This document shows, piece after piece, positions 23,101-32,500 of a stretch of DNA of 64,000 nt. The stretch comes from Gracilariopsis chorda (Eukaryota > Rhodophyta > Florideophyceae > Gracilariales > Gracilariaceae), in contig NBIV01000102.1 in NCBI GenBank assembly GCA_003194525.1, positions 62,001-126,000 on the forward strand, written 5' to 3'. A program made the position numbers and the translations under genes. The notes under the pieces were generated by a model, which was given only the letters and a program-made list of their open reading frames with translations, searched no databases and had not been told where the DNA came from. Positions within the stretch are counted from its first letter, which is position 1. Every line of letters starts with the position of its first letter.

Positions 23101-23802
23101 CCAGGCTTACCGGTCTCTCGCACGCAGCACTGGCACACGTAGTCCTGTGCGAATGATTCCTCCTACAGCATGTGTTTATTGGAACTACTCAAAGGTGGTG
23201 TTGATGGATTTAGTAGAGCTATGCCAAGGTTTTGGTACACAAATGTTGGCAAGAACCAGATCGTGAGCATCATTGGGCGATTATTGTCCACTCAAGTGAA
23301 CAATGCGGCTATTTTTCATTATGATAAGAACAGTCTGAAAGGTTATCGTGAACTGAGAAAACATGTCGCCAGATGTTCGTCATTTGCTGAATTCGCGCGA
23401 CATTTGGCCAAAGAGTACGTTGAAAATGCCGAGGCGAAGGTAAGGATGTCAAGCTGTGCAAGCAATAATGGGAAAGCATGAACGTCAGGAATAGACTTCG
23501 TGCCAGTTTTAATAGCGCCTATGTATCGCGGCAATATCGTTGAGACGTACAATCTGGCAGATGGCAAACAACGAAGACTAGCAAACAAAGAACTGCATAA
23601 GAAGGTGAGGGGAAAGCACACCTATTGCTCATTGTGTTCATATAGTCGTACTATCAGCAATAACGGAAAGAAGTACAGAAAGAAAGGAGGTTTGAGGCAG
23701 AGACAGTGGTGCAGCGTTTGCCGACAGGCCATCTGCTCACAATGTTGGCATTTGTGGCATTCAAAAAAAAACATTGAAGAGGGCAGAAATACCCGAAAAT
23801 GA
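20153..23802 (+). pseudogene. piggyBac-like DDE transposase with embedded PD-(D/E)XK-like domain (broken)
   Basis: The transposase of the TTAA-flanked element, now split by stops and frameshifts. In order: N-terminal region from 20153; a catalytic core with SLDDDH (first Asp, about 21128) and FASDRVFNSK (second Asp, 21383); KGGVD (third Asp, 23203), the usual K-x-GVD context; and a C-terminal cysteine cluster at 23626-23760 (CSLC, CSVC, CSQC, then H-x2-H), like the piggyBac C-terminal zinc domain. About 600 codons separate the second and third Asp, where about 100 is normal. That insert (mostly the open frame 21677-23005) contains GSFNESQV, SPDAVL and MEIKT, the three-motif pattern of PD-(D/E)XK nucleases. 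The arrangement is visible; the nuclease activity is inference. Confidence 0.75.
22330..22690 (+). other. PD-(D/E)XK nuclease-like core within the transposase
   Basis: In the 442-codon frame starting at 21677, Glu256 (GSFNESQV, nt 22442) could be the helix-1 acid. Asp314 in SPDAVL (nt 22616) and Glu332-x-Lys334 in MEIKT (nt 22670-22678) form the D...E-x-K core. Spacing and context resemble YqaJ/lambda-exonuclease-type enzymes, where G-x-x-E, SPD and E-x-K recur. No structure prediction was available to me. Confidence 0.55.
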
Positions 23803-23826
23803 GCTCCATAAGCTGCTCAGTCAAAC

Positions 23827-24515
23827 TCAGTAGCTGCTTCTCTCAGTGAATGACTCATGAATATCAATCGAAAGAATATCCGAAAGAACACCACGTAAAA
23901 TAATTCCAAGATATTCACCGGCTGGTACATATGAGTATTTACCAAAAGACACTCGGTCGTTCCCCTCCCACGATCTAAAATAAAGAAAATTTGGTCTTTT
24001 CCCCGATGAGTTCGTAATGTACAATACAGATGCCATTTTTTCTCGTTAAACAACATGAAATCGTCCGTGGGATAATCTATGATCTCATCGATTCCCATGA
24101 TAATGTATTCCTACATGATCGTAATATTTATGATTCCGAAAACCTTGGAAAGCCCTTTCATGACTTGTCCTTCGATCCCAGGGTACGAATACAGAGAGCG
24201 GGGTTCAAAAGCAGAGCACGAGGAGCAAGAATGCTCACGTAGATTATTGCGATGCGGAGAGTCCGTGAACTCCATATGTCGGCGAGATTGCGATAGCTGT
24301 CGAGTAGGTTCATACTCTTCATTTCGATGATGATGGGGTGATCTACTGCTATGGAAGTTTGAGAACGGTTTGGCAAAATGAGGATGGCGCTTAACATGAT
24401 CATTTTTGAATCCGCATGGGAGTGGGAGAGTGATGAATAGGTTCCTCTGGGTGATAGCGTAGGTGATGTCACCTCGTTGGCGGGTGTTTCTCACCCTATC
24501 TTGGGACTCAGTCAC
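23827..24515 (-). pseudogene. Degenerate minus-strand ORF in the piggyBac-like element
   Basis: Overlapping minus-strand frames near the right end read like pieces of one broken protein: an Arg/His-rich part (24111-24515), GIDEIIDYPTDDFMLFNEK (near 24070), then VLYITNSSG and FGKYSYVPAGEYLGIIL down to a stop at 23827. The family is unrecognised. It may be a second, accessory gene of the element, facing the transposase. Frame changes suggest it is also dead. Confidence 0.35.
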
Positions 24516-24599
24516 CCTGTTAGGGTGAAATGGGACCTTGTCACATTGATTTCACCCTGCAAAAAGGTGACCAAAATTGGTCACTTTACGGGAACGGGG
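24440..24599 (-). repeat. piggyBac-like right terminal inverted repeat
   Basis: Reverse complement of the left end with scattered substitutions. It ends ACGGGAACGGGG before TTAA; read inward this is CCCCGTTCCCGT, the CCC-type terminus usual for the family. Confidence 0.85.
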
Positions 24600-25818
24600 T
24601 TAAGATAACTCCAAGAGAAAAGGAAATGAATGACTACATTGAACTTATTGTTATGAACAATTTACCGTTCATAATTGTCGAGGATGCCAACTTTCGAAAG
24701 TTTTAGAAGCACAGTAAACATTTTTTGCGTTCCACAATTCCCAAGACAATGATTAGATTGAGAGAAATGTTGGAAAAGAGAATTACGGTTTAGTTGCATA
24801 GTACTAAGCTTTGAGCTATAATTCACGATTTATGGACATGTGGGGGCGTACAACACATTGGTTGCATTGCATCGTATGTTCTGAAGAAACAAACAACCTA
24901 TTAGCAGTCTAGTACAGATCATGGCAAACTTGTGGCGCTTGTAGTACTTTTTTGCAGCCCAATGGCACATGTTGAGTCGGAGGAACACTTCTCTCTGATG
25001 TTCTGAACGACTGTTTTTTTGGAAATTGTCGATTTCACAGCTGCAACGCATGCCAAACATATCAAAAATGTGTTTCGCTTCTACGATGTAGACGTATCAT
25101 CCTAGGTGATCTGTCAAGTGGCTGATGTTAACAGAAAGGTTGCTTGCTTGCTTAACATTCGCTTTGTTGGATGCAAAAGTCATTTGCTAAATATGGAAGT
25201 TAACTACATAGTGGAAATGACTGTTGATCTTGCTTAAATGCTAGCGCTTGTTCATAAGACTAACTATGGCAAACTGCAAACAGAAACTCCGTAACGCTCC
25301 TCTTTTGCGGAATAATATAGACCTCCGTCCTGTTTCCCACAACAAAACTAGGTGGTCTGGCAAAAAAAACATGCTGCAACGTTTTTTCTGAATCCGAAAT
25401 GAGCTTATAGAAGTAAGCAATGACATAAGATCGCATTTTAACATTAACTCTAGTGTAAATTTCAGATGCAAGTGGAACAATACTGCACACAACTGCAACA
25501 AATTGACCTTGCTACACGAGAGTTACAGACGAGAAAACTTTCCCTCTCCTACTGTCAAAATGTTTTGGACTGTTTGGTTGCTGATTTTCGCTCTGGGTTT
25601 AGATATTCCAGTTCTCTTTTTCATTTTTTTTCTTGAAGAACAAATATATTGGATGTGAATCTAAAATTTTACAGGAATGTATGTTTGAAATCGGTGTATG
25701 TAAGATACAAGAAAACTGCGTTGCAGCTATGTTGGCAGCTGAAAAGAATGCTTGGGTTTGTTAGTTACACTCTGTCAGTGGCACGGATGATGAAGATGGT
25801 TTCAAAAATGCAACATCA

Positions 25819-26085
25819 ATGCAGTATTACAAAAAGCATTTGAATCACTATAGTCGTCGAAGGAAAGTGTCAGACTCTCTTTACATGAACTATGATTTTA
25901 TATTAGAGTCAGTGGCCCAGGTGAAACGTTTGTCGTGTATTGCAGACAAGATTCTCACCGACAATTGGATGAGAATTTGTCCGCAAGTGTTTGAAGCTGT
26001 TTTGTTTCTTCGCGTAAATTGCCGCTTCTGGGAAGTTGGACTGGTTAAGGAGGCAATGGGAATGGTTTTATTAGACGACAGCTAA
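25819..26085 (+). other. hAT dimerisation-domain remnant
   Basis: An 88-codon open frame with IADKILTDN, CPQVFEAVLFLRVN and a downstream W. This matches the C-terminal hAT pattern in which a core helix ends with E-x-x-x-F-L-x-x-N. It is the best preserved part of the outer transposase. Confidence 0.75.
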
Positions 26086-26125
26086 GAAAAACAATATGGT
26101 TTCTATGATAGTTGGTTTTAAGGTG

Positions 26126-26290
26126 ACAGATTGCAATCCCATTGCTTCATTCCGGAAGATTCCAATCTGATGGGAATGTAGCTAAGACGATTGCACTCTG
26201 ATGGGCAGTAAAGCAATGCAATTGCAATCGCGAATTGGATTTCCCATCAGATTTGCAATCCCCTCCCCCTCGGATTGCTTCCATCCCTCG
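26126..26290 (-). repeat. hAT right terminal and subterminal repeats
   Basis: Several copies of the GATTGCAATCTGATGGG-type motif in both orientations (26162-26174, 26189-26205, 26243-26260), then the terminal repeat ending CCATCCCTCG at 26290. It mirrors the left end with extra motif copies. Confidence 0.75.
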
Positions 26291-26382
26291 TAGTACCCTT
26301 CCACACAAGGGTAAATTGGAACAAAGGGTAATTTCGAACAGCATCCAAGACCCTTCTGCAAACTGGATCCCTGCTAACAGTA

Positions 26383-27209
26383 TGTAGTGCAACGCCCTCA
26401 GGGAGGGATTCTTGGTACTTGACCGCTTTCCCGATATTATCGGTTGTGTAGTGTGTGTATGAACTACGCCCCACTATGGTGGATATGGACACGTGGGACA
26501 CGGTTTTGGGTCAATTAGCGGTTGGCCACAGTAGTGGATGTTGCCACGAAATGTGGAGTATTTTAGTTGATTTTATTTATTAATTTCACACCCATTTCTG
26601 GGAAGCTAGTACTTAGTGCGACGGCGCACTGCCGTCGCACCAGTAAACCTTCCCCAACAAGGGACCCCAACCTGGGGAATTGGCTCTAGTTGTTACCGCT
26701 TGCGCGCGTGCTCTACTCCTCCTTGGAGGCAAACGCCGTAAACCACGGGACATCTAACCCCCTTGCACATCTAAAGGGACCCATCACTGGGAGTATAATT
26801 GCTCCAATTGCATTGGCGTTTCGCCCTGTATAGGGATATTGTTACCGGAATCGCCGTTCGCCCCCGTCGCTCTCGCGACTCACTTCGTCCTCTCTTGCTA
26901 CTCTTCGCCCTTACTTTTTCCCCTTTTTACGGTAGCACCTCCCGCTATCCGCGGCCCTCGTGTGTGCATCCGCTCACACACCCCCACTTACGTGGAAACA
27001 TACCTCTACTGAGGATCACACCTCGCTCACGCGGATACCGATTCTTCGCCTTCACCTCCCTCCGCAAGTCGCGACAGGTCTCCCTGGGTTTATAAACCGG
27101 CTTCGCCGTGACACCTCTGGGAGGCCTCTACCCAACTGAGTTCACCTCGTGAGAGGAAGATCCCGAAAGTCTTTCGGTGTTTTTTTCCCCTTTGGGGCAT
27201 TGCACCACA
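26383..27209 (+). repeat. 5' LTR of Ty3 copy 2
   Basis: 827 bp, from TGTAGTGCAA to TTGCACCACA. It contains a dense series of small palindromes such as CCGATATTATCGG, CCAATTGCATTGG and CCCTGTATAGGG. Confidence 0.95.
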
Positions 27210-27212
27210 AAG

Positions 27213-27233
27213 TGGTCTCCTGACTTAGAATCG
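27213..27233 (+). other. tRNA primer-binding site of Ty3 copy 2
   Basis: TGGTCTCCTGACTTAGAATC then G begins three bases after the LTR. Its complement has the form of a tRNA 3' end: T-stem strand CTAAG, acceptor strand TCAGGAG, discriminator A and CCA. The primer tRNA should therefore start CTCCTGA. Confidence 0.82.
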
Positions 27234-27314
27234 GTTTTTGTTTTCCCTCTTACGAGGTTTGTTTTTATTTACCGGAAGTTCCGTGATCGTTTCCCGTCGT
27301 AACGGTATTTTCTC

Positions 27315-29486
27315 ATGTCGAGAAATCCCTCCAATGCGGAGCAAGTGGTTACGCGTAGTCGCTCCCGCGACAACGCGGACACTTCCGAAGTTCGGTTCGT
27401 ACCCCGTATCCCTATACGGAAAAGTGCAGACGTTCCGGCGCCGCTTCATTGTGGAATGATACCCCCGACCGGGAACCCCGGAACCTTCTTTTGCCCTCGT
27501 TATCACCCCCGCAGGGGAGTGCAGCATCGACTCCGACTGTTGTCACAGTGCCCCAGGCACCCCAGCCTGCTCCCGCTGTCGCGGCTTCAAGCCCCCGTGG
27601 AACCGGCGATAACACCCCCCAGGGGATGTCCCTGGAATCCCAGGTCCGCGCTCTGTGGACCGCCCGTGACACCCTTGTAGGGGAAATAAAACCACTCCAA
27701 GAGGTGGTCTTGGCAATCCCCGTAAAGGAGGTCGCCGAGGAACTCCGTATTTTATGGTTTGACGTCAACTCCGTGTTGGAGAGTTTGGGACAACCCGCCA
27801 CCTTCATCGAAGGAGTTGAAGCCCGATTTGATCGGATTGGTGCCCGCCTGGAGACGCTGGAGCAGTTTGTTCTCATGGACAAACCATCCCCGGATGATCC
27901 GGTAAACGAGGCATCGCACAACGACCAGCTTGCTGGGAAGAAGAAACGCCGTCATCCACGGAAACACCACCGAAAATATTCGGACTCCGATTCTTCGACA
28001 TCGTCAGACTCATCCCGAAACCATTCGGTTAGCTCGAGCTCCTCGGACTCCAACTCGGAGGACGAGAAGCGAGGCTACTCCTCCCACTCGAAGCGGTCAT
28101 CGGCCACTGAAGGTGTGGTCCAAACCCGCCAGAAGGGGAGAAGACACCCCGGTCTCCGGGAATAGAAACCGACAAACCCGGATTACCGGAAGCTTTTATC
28201 ATACCGGTACTACCGGCTCGATGATTCGTCACTTGGACTTACGCCCCGTGGTACGGGAAAGGTGCGAGAATGCATTAAGCGAATGCAGCTCTCGCTCCGC
28301 AACCAGTATTTTACTGGAGAGGACCCAGTCCTAGTACTGGATCTCCTATCCCGCTTTGTAGCGGAGGCCGATATCCTCGGTATGAATGAGGGACAAGCCT
28401 ATTTGGCTTTACCGTATTTCTTACGGGGAGTGGCGGAGGACCAATACAACTCTGTCAGAGGATCTTCTCGTGCCTCCGAGGGAGGAGTTACTTGCTGGCC
28501 GGAGCCTATGCAGTATCTTCTGCGCTCCTACGCCACAAACACCACTATTCAGCAGGCGATCCTCGCTTTGCGAGATACACGCCAGCGTGCTGGAGAGACC
28601 GAGACCGATTACTCGGTGCGCCTTAACAAGGCTTTCCACAGATGTGGTAACGTATACCCGCTGGGGAGCGCAGTACCATGTTCATCGATGGTCTTAACCC
28701 GGCAATCCGGAGTTTAGTTACCCGTTATCGGGAGGAAAAGCGGAGGATCACCTATCTCGAGCTGGTCCAACACGCCCGAGCGGAAGGGGATGCACTTCGT
28801 GCAAGAACTCCGAACAATCGGTCTAAATCCGCCAAGGCGTTGTTGCTGGAAAGCGAAGCTTCCTCACTCCCGCTCACCGCGGATGGGAACCCTGGACAGG
28901 GATTTGATACCGTGTATTTAGTGCAGGGGGATGGTGTGCCGATACCCACCATTGATTTACCGTCAACGACGGAGATGACCCGTGATACGGGAACGGAAGA
29001 CCCCGTTTTGTACGGTGGTAACAGTCGGGTCCAACCCCAACGACTCCCGTTTTCAAACGGTCATTCCCGTTATCAACGGCCTGGATGGACTGACACCCGC
29101 CCTGCGGTTCGCTTCTCCGATACTCGGAATAATAATCCGCAGGTCACGGTATTGGCTCTCATTTGCCACCTGTGCTATGCCCATGGCCATACCTCACCTC
29201 AGTGTATTTGTTCACTGAAGGATATGGCCAAGGTAGTGGCAAATTATGAGGACCTCACTCCAGAGGAGAAACGTTCCGTCCCGACGGCTTCCTACCTCCG
29301 TGCTAAAACAGATTTTTTTATGCCCTACCACAGATCCGGCGTGCGCGGCAAGCTTCATACACCCCGATTCGGGAGATCACGTAACCATCCGTTGTAACCC
29401 CCGCTTATGCGGATAGAAACCCCTGTCAACGGGATGAAGCACTCGTTGTCGAGGAAACCAACCCACCGCCGAAGGCGGAAAACTAA
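27315..29486 (+). pseudogene. Gag of Ty3 copy 2
   Basis: ATG at 27315. The main coiled/basic part is open at 27449-28165. It ends at the TAG 28163-28165, after which the same frame continues through the capsid-like region (28262-28640). One-base losses near 27425, 28660 (CCC where copy 1 has CCCC) and 29320 move the rest into other frames. The CCHC knuckle (CHLCYAHGHTSPQC; CATCAL in reverse order is not seen) is intact in the 28678-29397 frame. The gag stop, TAA at 29484-29486, directly follows GGAAAAC. Confidence 0.85.
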
Positions 29487-29503
29487 CTGAAGGAGTCTCC
29501 CCT

Positions 29504-32500
29504 TTGGGAGAAGCGTCCTCAAAAACGAGGCTGTTGGCGCCCGAGGCGTCCTCGCCTCGCTCCCCGGTCAAAGTCCTCTCGAGGAAAGACACCACTGACG
29601 TGGACTCTGCGCACCTCGGTGTGTTGCGTCGCCCGTGGATACGGAGTAAAAATCCCCGGATCCCCGGTAGAGTCTTGGTCTTGGCCAAGCGCAATTATAA
29701 GGTCTATGCCGACCTTGGCCTTGATCCCCAGTTTATGGTGAGGTTTCTCACCGTCCTTGATACAGGTGGAGGCCCCAACTTTGTTGTGGAATCATTGTTA
29801 CCCCCGCTTGTGCAGTCTCGTATCCACTCTGACGCGGTCCCCGACATTTCGGATGCGAACAACAATCCGTTACAAATGGTGGGCACAGTGGACCTCGTCG
29901 TGAGACTTGGTACCTCTCTGGTGAAGTTGGACTTCATCGTTTGCCGTTCAATTGCAGCACCAGTCATACTGGGATGTGATTACTGCGACAGATTTGTCGA
30001 CGCAATCAGGCCCCGCCCCAGGCGTGTAGAACTTGACGACGGATCGTCGGTTCCGATTGTTCGCCGCCCGCTAAAGCGGTCCTCTCGGAAACAAGTTCCG
30101 CTCCCTGCTGCGCAGGAACCATCGCCCGCGTCCCGCAAGTCTACAAAGCTCCGCGTCGCTGCCTCGGTTTCTATACCACCTGAGTCCCAAGTCTGGGTGC
30201 AGGTAAATTCCCGTCAACACGGTCTTCGGGTTATACGACCCCTCGCCTCGTTGTACGAGAAATCCCAGCTGGCGCTGGCTAATGGAATTGTCTCCATATC
30301 CCCGGATGTTCCTTTCCGGATATTGGTTGCCAACCTTGGCAAACACCCCCAGTACCTGGTAAAACACCAAGTAATTGGGAGTGTAACCCCCCATCCTATG
30401 GGAATGCTGCCAAGGAAGATGACAGCCGCCGATGTACTCGGAGTTACCACCTCTTCTGAGGAGCTCGCCCCACTGTCCGAAGACGTCAAGTCTAAGGAGG
30501 GGGAGGAAACCCCTACTTCAGCATCGAACACACAGAGTAACTCGGAATTGCGAACCACACCTGTTCCACAGGACAATGCTCCATCGAGCAACGACCGGAT
30601 TGATCCGGAAAAAGCACTTGAAGCGCTGGACTTCAGCCACATGCCAGAGTCGCACCGCGACAAACTCCGTACAATGTTACGGGAATTCACCACAATCTGG
30701 GATGGCTTGCTTGGCGAGATTAATGCAACGGAACACCGGATCGATTTAATCCCCGGTGCGCGACCGGTTGCACAACCCCCTTACAGGGCAGGTCCGAAAG
30801 CTCGGGAAGAGGAGCAGTCCCAAGTGGACAAGATGCTCCGCGCAGGTGTGATTGAGCCCGCTCAATCACCCTGGGCATCCCCAGTTGTACTGGCTTTAAA
30901 GGCCGATGGAACCTGGAGGTTCTGTGTCGACTACCGCCGGCTCAATGCCGTGACTGTTAGGGACACGTACCCTATCCCTCATATGGACGAGTGTATTGAC
31001 TCCCATGGAGACGCCACCGTGTTCACGGCCCTCGATGCCAATTGGGGATATTGGCAAGTACCCGTCAGACAAGAGGATCGCGACAAACCCGCATTCACCT
31101 GCCACGCAGGAACGTACCGCTTCAAGCGGATGCCATTTGGTTTAACCAACGCCCCTGCCACCTTTCAGCGTGCAGTAGATATTCTACTCAACCGCTTTAA
31201 GTGGCGGACTTGTCTGGTCTACCTTGATGATATTATCATCTTCTCCAACTCGTTGGACGACCATCTCACTCACGTCCGAGACGTGCTGACCGTACTCCGC
31301 GATGCGGGAATTACCCTCAAGTTGAGGAAATGCGAGTTTTGCACAGATACTGTGAGGTATCTGGGTCACATTATCCGTCCTGGACGGTTAGCGATCGCGA
31401 AAGCTCGAGTCAAATCCCTCGTTGAGGCGAAAGAGCCCCGTAATCAAACGGAACTGCGCTCCTTTTTGGGGCTGGTCAACGTCTATCGACGGTTTATCCC
31501 GAACTTCTCGGAAACCGCGGCGCCCCTGAACGCGTTGTTGCGGAAGGGGCACCCCCCAAAACTGGGAACATTTACGCCCGAGCAATCGGAAGCTTTTAGC
31601 TCCTTGAAGGAGGCTGTCACATCAGCACCAATCCTACATCTCCCAAAACTTGGGTTGCCATACTCCGTAGATACGGACTCCAGCGACTACCAATTCGGGT
31701 GTGCTCTTTTTCAAACCATCCCCGAGGGGGAACGACATCCAATGGGTTATTGGTCACGTTCGCTCAATGCTCATGAGCGGAACTACTCCGTATCGAAGAA
31801 AGAGTGCCTCGCCGTCGTATGGGCAATGACCACTCTGCGCCCCTACCTTATGGGAGTTCACTTCACCGTGTACACGGATCATTCCTAATTGAGGTGGTTG
31901 ATGAATATCTCCGACCCGTCGGGAAGCCTCATGCGCTGGAGACTCCGCCTCGCGGAATATGAATTTCAAGTCATTTATAAAAATGGCGCGCAGAACACCC
32001 AAGCCGATGCCCTGTCGCAGTTACCCACAACTGGGGAAGCACTCCCAACGGAAGATGATGAAGTCCCATGTTTCATGGCCATAGACCCGGATGATCCGGA
32101 ATGTGCCGTCGAGGCTGGGCCAGAAAACTGGGACGAGGATGCTGACTTTGACGAACTACTCGCGTCGCGAGATGAATCTGACAACCCGTTACAGGGAAAC
32201 TTTGTACCGGTATCACCGGAAGAAATGATCCGAGAACAATTCGGCGACCAATTCTGTACGAGGATTCGTGCCCGTCTTAACGGTGGTGAAGGTATCCCTT
32301 TCGAGGTAAACGACAAAGGCTACCTCGTAAGGAAGGTCGAAGCCCGCCCACAGATTGTGGTACCTCATTCCCTGCAGTCGCGGGTGTTACATCTATCACA
32401 CTACGCCCCCATTGGAGGTCACCCAGGTGGGAGGAAACTCTACCTAACCCTGCGAAGGGATTTCTATTGGCCTGGTATGGCGGTGGATTGCTACGCAACT

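Larger units (their letters stand above)
9965..24603 (+). mobile_element. piggyBac-like DNA transposon inserted in the hAT element
   Basis: Bounded by TTAA at 9965-9968 and 24600-24603, the classic piggyBac target duplication. The ends form inverted repeats of about 170 bp: 9969-10140 matches the reverse complement of about 24440-24599 (GTTCCCGTAA...GGTGACC). They are rich in GGGTGA/TCACCC motifs. The left end lacks three bases of the CCC that the right end shows next to TTAA. Deleting the insert and one TTAA restores the hAT reading frame without loss of a base, as expected for this family. It carries a broken transposase (20153-23802) and a Ty3 retrotransposon inserted near its left end. 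Confidence 0.88.
9706..26085 (+). pseudogene. hAT transposase pseudogene, split by the nested insertions
   Basis: Catalysed cut-and-paste transposition of the outer element. The N-terminal part at 9706-9968 has a BED-like zinc finger (C-x2-C near residue 29, then NPYRHFRTC). The frame is interrupted at the TTAA (9965-9968) by the piggyBac element and resumes exactly after the second TTAA (24600-24603) as KITPREKEMNDYIELIVMNN. It then meets a stop after ANFRKF, followed by further stops and frameshifts. Around 25110-25200 the plus strand encodes FVGCKSHLLNMEV, the GC-x2-H-x-LN signature of hAT catalytic domains. The C-terminal dimerisation region is at 25819-26085 (IADKILTDN, FEAVLFLRVN, then W). 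It is clearly inactive. Confidence 0.82.
9215..26298 (+). mobile_element. Decayed hAT-type DNA transposon (outermost shell of the nest)
   Basis: Flanked by an 8-bp target duplication with one mismatch: TGGTACCC at 9215-9222 and TAGTACCC at 26291-26298. Terminal inverted repeats start AGGGGTGGAA on the left and, reversed, CGAGGGATGGAA on the right. Both ends carry subterminal copies of CCCATCAGATTGCAATC in both orientations. hAT elements are known for 8-bp duplications and CAGGG-like ends. The internal transposase remnants (BED-like finger, GC-x-SH-x-LN motif, C-terminal dimerisation region) agree with that family. Without inserts the element would be about 2.4 kb. It was interrupted by a piggyBac-like element at a TTAA site. 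Confidence 0.85.
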
